Assembly: GCA_017163975.1 (NCBI GenBank)
Contig: JAFFSR010000309.1
Span: forward strand, 186,001-250,000
DNA from: Anastatus disparis
Taxonomy: Eukaryota; Arthropoda; Insecta; Hymenoptera; Eupelmidae
Reading direction: 5' to 3'
DNA: 64,000 nt
Shown: one piece after another, positions 59,144 through 64,000 of the stretch
Layout: each line of letters starts with the position of its first letter
How positions within the stretch are numbered: the first letter of the stretch is position 1
Made by a program: the position numbers and the translations under genes
Notes under the pieces: model-generated
The model's database searches: none
Told to the model about the DNA's origin: nothing
Seen by the model: the letters and a program-made list of their open reading frames with translations, nothing else

Positions 59144-59362
59144 CTAGGGCGATTGTTTGGATGAAAATATGATAAATTCACCTTGAACACTTTTCTTTAT
59201 AATATCTTGTGGAAAAAAATTATTTTGGCATAACTTATCTAATGACAATGGTCGAAATGCTGATATTTTCATTGCTTCGAACCACATTTTTTTTCTAAGC
59301 GGATCACTTGGAAACTCAAATTTAACTACATTCTTACGATTGATCACACAACAAGTTTTCAT
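59144..59362 (-). pseudogene. THAP-domain exon with altered zinc ligands
   Basis: 72 codons: MKTCCVINRKNVVKFEFPSD, then RKKMWFEAM, FRPLSLDKLCQNNFFPQDII. The order Cys, FxFP, Trp, Pro, Cys and phenylalanine-containing end is that of a THAP (C2CH) DNA-binding domain, found in P-element transposases and host factors. The second Cys of the CxxxC pair is Arg and the final His appears as Asn, so the zinc site should not form. CAAG/GTGAAT at about 59182 on the minus strand could be a splice donor, which fits a first coding exon. No continuation is recognised downstream (left). Confidence 0.55.
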
Positions 59363-59560
59363 AATATTTAATTATCTAAAAATCGATTATAAAATGATAA
59401 ACACTGAAGGTTGTTTATTTCGAAATTTGTGTCACTCTTATATGAGCTCATATACATGATTTCATATGTATGTTTACAAATATGTGTTAGTGAGATATTA
59501 TTTGAAAAAAAAATCTTATTGGCTAGTCACTTATTGGTCCTGGCGCCATCTGCGCTGAGC
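59363..59560. other. Upstream of the THAP exon, nothing recognised
   Basis: No clear TATA box or further exon. The GCGCCATCTGCGCTGAGC patch lies at about 59540. Confidence 0.3.
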
Positions 59561-59583
59561 TTTACAGTAAAACTTCCTAATAG

Positions 59584-59745
59584 GCGCTCTTCTTTATCTG
59601 TCTTTATCGTGTCCAAAGCAGTGTGGCTACAGCCACTCTTCTTCATCTGTCTTTGTCTTAACTATAGCAATGTGACTGAGCGCTCTTCTTTATCTGTCTT
59701 TGTCTTGACTATCGCAGAGCGGACAAAGTTTGCCTACTTGTAACA
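59584..59745 (+). repeat. Three direct repeats of about 48 bp
   Basis: GCGCTCTTCTTTATCTGTCT-type units start at about 59584, 59632 and 59679. Each continues TTATCGTGTCCAAAGCAGTG or TTGTCTTAACTATAGCAATG, or a variant. Function unknown. Confidence 0.7.
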
Positions 59746-60062
59746 GCGCGCTGACTATAGTAGCCATCTAAAAACATACTTTAGTTTTTTGTCCAAACGG
59801 TATTTAACAAAACTATAGTAAATTCTCCAATACGCTTCAGTCTCATGTGGCGTATACATTAATATTCCATACTATAAAGTACTATATATATATACTCCAT
59901 TGTGTAGTATACTGCTGACTGAATATACTCAAGCTCCGAGTGGTGCGGCACAAGATCCCAATACCTATTTAGCTAGCTCCATGGGTATTCTACTGAATAC
60001 GACCTACTATAACATAATATTTATATAAGTAACTTGGGAGTACGAAGGATGAATATAGGCGA

Positions 60063-60380
60063 GACTCACACAGCATGAAATCTTGCTGCAAGGTTGCTGG
60101 CAAGGTTAGTAAGTTTGTTGCAAGGTTTCACTAAAAGGTTGCAGTAACCTTTTTATGTCCCTTGCACAAACCTTTCTGCAAAGTCTTATGAAATCTTGCT
60201 ACAGAGTTAACATATAACATTAGAGCAATCTTTCGATGAAAGATTCCTGCAAGGTTGCTATGAAAGGTTCTTGCGAGATTGCAATAAAGTATTCCTGCAA
60301 GATTTTATTGGCAACTTACTGCAAGATCGCAGTCACCTTTTTATGTCCCTTGCACAAGCGTTTCTGCAAAGTTTTATCAA
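60063..60380 (+). repeat. GCAAGGTTGC-type repeats
   Basis: Many short GCAAGGTT/GCAAGATT words and one longer direct repeat, GCAGT(A/C)ACCTTTTTATGT followed by CCCTTGCACAA(A/G)C, at about 60141 and 60329 (period near 188 bp). It has the look of minisatellite or transposon-end sequence. Confidence 0.6.
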
Positions 60381-60550
60381 ATATATATATTTTTCTCTCT
60401 CTCTATATATATATATATATGGGATTGTTTCTGTCAAGGCGCATGCACGCGCACACATGGGCTTATGAATAGATGTATATGCATATACATGGTATATTTT
60501 ATGTCAATTCACATGCGCGTGCACGCACGCGCAGACACACACACACACAG

Positions 60551-60601
<51 letters not shown>

Positions 60602-60917
60602 ACATTTTATGACAATTTTTCTTACGTATATTAATATGTCAATTCGCATGGGCACACACACATGAACTTATGAATATATATATATATCTACGTGTGTGCA
60701 TATCTGTGTACACATATACATGGGATATTTAATGTTAATTCACACGCGCGCACACACACAGATTTATATACACGGGACGTTTTATGTCAATTAACATGCA
60801 TGACATACGTACTTGAGTTTACATATATTTTTCTTTGTATATATATATGAGACCGTTCCTGTCATAGCGCATGCGCGCACACACATGGGCTTATGAATAT
60901 ATGTATATACATGGGAT
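60381..60917 (+). repeat. (TA)n/(CA)n microsatellites within a longer degenerate repeat
   Basis: (CA)n at about 60532-60549 and (TA)n at 60551-60599, plus shorter runs. A loose unit recurs three or four times: TATGGG(A)TAT, TTTTATGTCAATTCACATGC, alternating CGCGCACACACA, TTATGAATATATGTATAT. The same unit opens the inverted repeat that follows. Confidence 0.85.
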
Positions 60918-62125
60918 ATTTTATGTCAATTCACATGCGCGCACACCCACATACACACACAGGTATATATATCTATAGGATGTTTTATGACAATTTTTCC
61001 CATGTATATTAATATTTATTAAGAAAGTTTTGAAATCAATCAAGTAATCGTCGAATACTTCTGTATTCAATTCATTCTTTTTAAAATAATATTAAATTTT
61101 AAAAAATATCATTACACTATCTTTTAATTTTCCAATGTGATAAAATTTCTTCAAAGCTTTTGAATATTATGTCTGTTATTTTCGGTTTTAAGTCATTATT
61201 CAAACTGATGAATACTATTTTATTATCTCATTATTACTTTTAAAAAAGTATATTTTAATCTCAGTTCTTGAGAGTACTTAAATGAATTCAGTAATTATTA
61301 TTAAGTTTATACTTTTTACTAGATTTATCTATAATTTTTGCTTAAGAAAGTTTTGAAATCAATCAAGCAATCGTCGAGTACTTCTGTATTCAATTTATTC
61401 TTTTTAATAATATTAAATTCATGAAATATTTACAGTTTCGGCTAAAGAAAATTTTGAAATCAATGAAGCAATCGTCGAGTACTTTTGTATTCAATTCTTA
61501 CTTTTTAATAATATAAAATCCATAAAATGTTCAATTTATATTCTCTTTGATAGACGAATATTTGGAAAAACTTTGCCAAATAGTTTTTGAAAAAAGGGAT
61601 TATTGAGATGAAGGTAGCGATAATAGTACACATCAAAATTGAAAAAAAAAATGATATATCAGATCAACTTATTATCTCATTTATGAGTGAATATTACTAC
61701 TTAAACATTGAACTATACTTGATCTTGGTGATATCTATTTTATTTTATTCCTGATGAAAGATTTACTTAATAAACAATTTCCGCAACGATTAACTTCAAA
61801 GTTTCGGAATAATTTTCTATTTAATATGCTACGGTTGAAGACCAAAATTGTGCAATTTTATTTCTAAATACTTGGCAGAAGAGCCATTAGCTTCTAACAA
61901 CTTATATTTGAGAATTTGCTGCCATCAACTTCATAATTATTAATGCCTTTTCAAAACTTTCAGGGAAGATACCCATTTTAATTGTAATACTTTTAATAAA
62001 ATAAAATTATGCATTTTCTATCTCATCACACTATCTTTTTATTTTCAAGTGCTGTAAAATATATAAAATTTTACTAAATATCTACAAAATAACTTGCCAG
62101 GCCCGTGGTTTAATATTTTATGATG
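60918..62125. repeat. Large inverted repeat, left arm
   Basis: About 1.2 kb that is the near-identical reverse complement of 62791-64000. For example ATTTTATGTCAATTCACATG here pairs with the last bases of the window. It contains three direct copies of an about 80-bp unit (GAAAGTTTTGAAATCAATCA...GTATTCAATT) at about 61021, 61343 and 61445. No ORF. Confidence 0.92.
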
Positions 62126-62790
62126 TAGTAAAAAATTGAAATGTTTATATAGTAAAGATAAGTGAGAGAAAACTAAGAATTTTTTTTCGTATTACATCGC
62201 ATGCATTACAAAAAATAATTTTTAAGGTCAAAATAGAATTTTGTTCATTGTATTAGGATGTATCTTTGTTCTTTATCGTTGAATATTAAATAAAATATTT
62301 TCTATCAATATAAAACAAAAAAAATCACACGCACCGTGATGCAAAAATATATTGTACAATATTTTGAGCGGAATGTTAATGTTCTCAATAATATTTTTTG
62401 AATATAGAAAACTACTATCCATCGGATGTAAATAATCATTGAAAAATATATATATATGTAGATATATATAAACGGAAAATACAAAAATTAGTAGATCATG
62501 TTAACCATTACATAATAATAAATACGGATTGATTCTTAACGTTTGAGCTTTACTATATACAAGTTAGTATTTATCCTCTTTTATTTAAAAAAGTTAGAAC
62601 AGAAAATTGGAAAAGCATATTCTATAAGACTAAATTTTTTTACTCCTTTACATTGACAATATATTGTGACAGATAAAAATTGTACATGTACACAATTGGT
62701 TCATAGATTCATATTTTTACTTATTATTCAACACACTTGAATTAGCTAACAATTCAATTATAAAGCAGTACTCACATGCATTGAGCATTT
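62126..62790. other. Spacer between the arms of the large inverted repeat
   Basis: 665 bp, AT-rich, no ORF and no recognised motif apart from a short (TA)n near 62448. Confidence 0.7.
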
Positions 62791-64000
62791 CACCAACAAA
62801 ATATTAAACCACGAGCCTGGTAAGTTATTTTGTTGATATTTAGTCAAAATTAATATATTTTACAGCACTTGAAAATAAAAAGATAGTGTGATGAGATAGA
62901 AAATGCATAATTTTATTTTATTAAAAGTATTACAATTAAAATGGGTATCTTCCCTGAAAGTTTTAAAAAGGCATTAATAATTATGAAGTTGATGGCAGCA
63001 AATTCTCAAATATAAGTTGTTAGAAGCTAATGGCTCTTCTGCCAAGTTTTTAGAAATAAAATTGCACAATTTTGGTCTTCAACCGTAGCATATTAAATAG
63101 AAAATTATTCCGAAACTTTGAAGTTAATCGTTGCGGAAATTGTTTATTAAGTAAATCTTTCATCAGGAATAAAATAAAATAGATATCACCAAGATCAAGT
63201 ATAGTTCAATGTTTAAGTAGTAATATTCACTCATAAATGAGATAATAAGTTGATCTGATATATCATTTTTTTTTTTCAATTTTGATGTGTACTATTATCG
63301 CTACCTTCATCTCAATAATCCCTTTTTTCAAAAACTATTTGGCAAAGTTTTTCCAAATATTCGTCTATCAAAGAGAATATAAATTGAACATTTTATGGAT
63401 TTTATATTATTAAAAAGTAAGAATTGAATACAAAAGTACTCGACGATTGCTTCATTGATTTCAAAATTTTCTTTAGCCGAAACTGTAAATATTTCATGAA
63501 TTTAATATCATTAAAAAGAATAAATTGAATACAGAAGTACTCGACGATTGCTTGATTGATTTCAAAACTTTCTTAAGCAAAAATTATAGATAAATCTAGT
63601 AAAAAGTATAAACTTAATAATAATTACTGAATTCATTTAAGTACTCTCAAGAACTGAAATTAAAATATACTTTTTTAAAAGTAATAATGAGATAATAAAA
63701 TAGTATTCATCAGTTTGAATAATGACTTAAAACCGAAAATAACAGACATAATATTCAAAAGCTTTGAAGAAATTTTATCACATTCGAAAATTAAAAGATA
63801 GTGTAATGATATTTTTTAAAATTTAATATTATTTTAAAAAGAATGAATTGAATACAGAAGTATTCGACGATTACTTGATTGATTTCAAAACTTTCTTAAT
63901 AAATATTAATATACATGGGAAAAATTGTCATAAAACGTCCTATAGATATATATACCTGTGTGTGTATGTGGGTGTGCGCGCATGTGAATTGACATAAAAT
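62791..64000. repeat. Large inverted repeat, right arm (continues beyond the window)
   Basis: Reverse complement of 60918-62125 with only scattered differences (e.g. CTTGGCAGAAG in the left arm; right arm reads CTTCTGCCAAG with changed flanks). The outer limit is not reached, so the arms may be longer than 1.21 kb. Confidence 0.92.

Overview
The window looks like repeat-rich heterochromatin from an insect genome, possibly a hymenopteran; the species cannot be fixed from the sequence. It is strongly AT-rich. I recognise no host gene except one damaged THAP-domain exon (59144-59362, minus). I see no bacterial-style operons, rRNA, tRNA or CRISPR. Nearly everything that can be explained is a transposable element, a satellite or a large inverted repeat.

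Layout. (1) 1-8208, minus: a decayed, env-bearing Ty3/gypsy (errantivirus-like) retroelement, copy A, cut off by the left window edge. (2) 8209-20290: AT-rich DNA with no gene, containing a piggyBac-type MITE (16326-16627), LTR-retroelement scraps and hairpins. (3) 20341-25371, plus: a nearly intact CR1/Jockey-group LINE that sits in a (CT)n microsatellite. Its 1003-aa ORF2 is open; ORF1 has one in-frame stop. (4) 25725-26060: a perfect 108-bp inverted repeat. (5) 28766-33928, plus: an I-group LINE with a 12-bp target-site duplication, an intact ORF1 and a wrecked ORF2. (6) 35720-39907, plus: a Helitron replicase/helicase N-terminal pseudogene, split by a 2178-bp foldback transposon (37404-39581) that lies between AAA and TTT without target duplication, as described for Spy elements. 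(7) 39908-40942: a GGCCCAAAAAAATAT minisatellite. (8) 41470-42347: an imperfect GC-rich palindrome and a foldback MITE. (9) 42898-49430, plus: copy B of the env-bearing gypsy family, 5'-truncated and lacking the integrase catalytic core. (10) 49504-50050 and 53853-58640: one satellite array (132-bp monomers, a 264-bp higher-order unit in its centre), split by a deleted gypsy element (50051-53852, TSD CAAC). That element's 3' LTR was itself invaded by a MITE (52698-53796). (11) 58641-60917: minor tandem repeats, the THAP exon and (TA)n/(CA)n stretches. (12) 60918-64000: a large inverted repeat with about 1.2-kb arms that runs into the right window edge.

The nesting gives relative ages. The Helitron gene is older than the foldback element inside it, whose arms are still almost identical. 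The satellite is older than the gypsy element inside it, which is older than the MITE in its LTR. The best candidates for something under-described are the Spy-like foldback element, the phased dyad-symmetric box of the satellite, the long linker between RNase H and integrase in the gypsy family, and the palindrome at the right edge.
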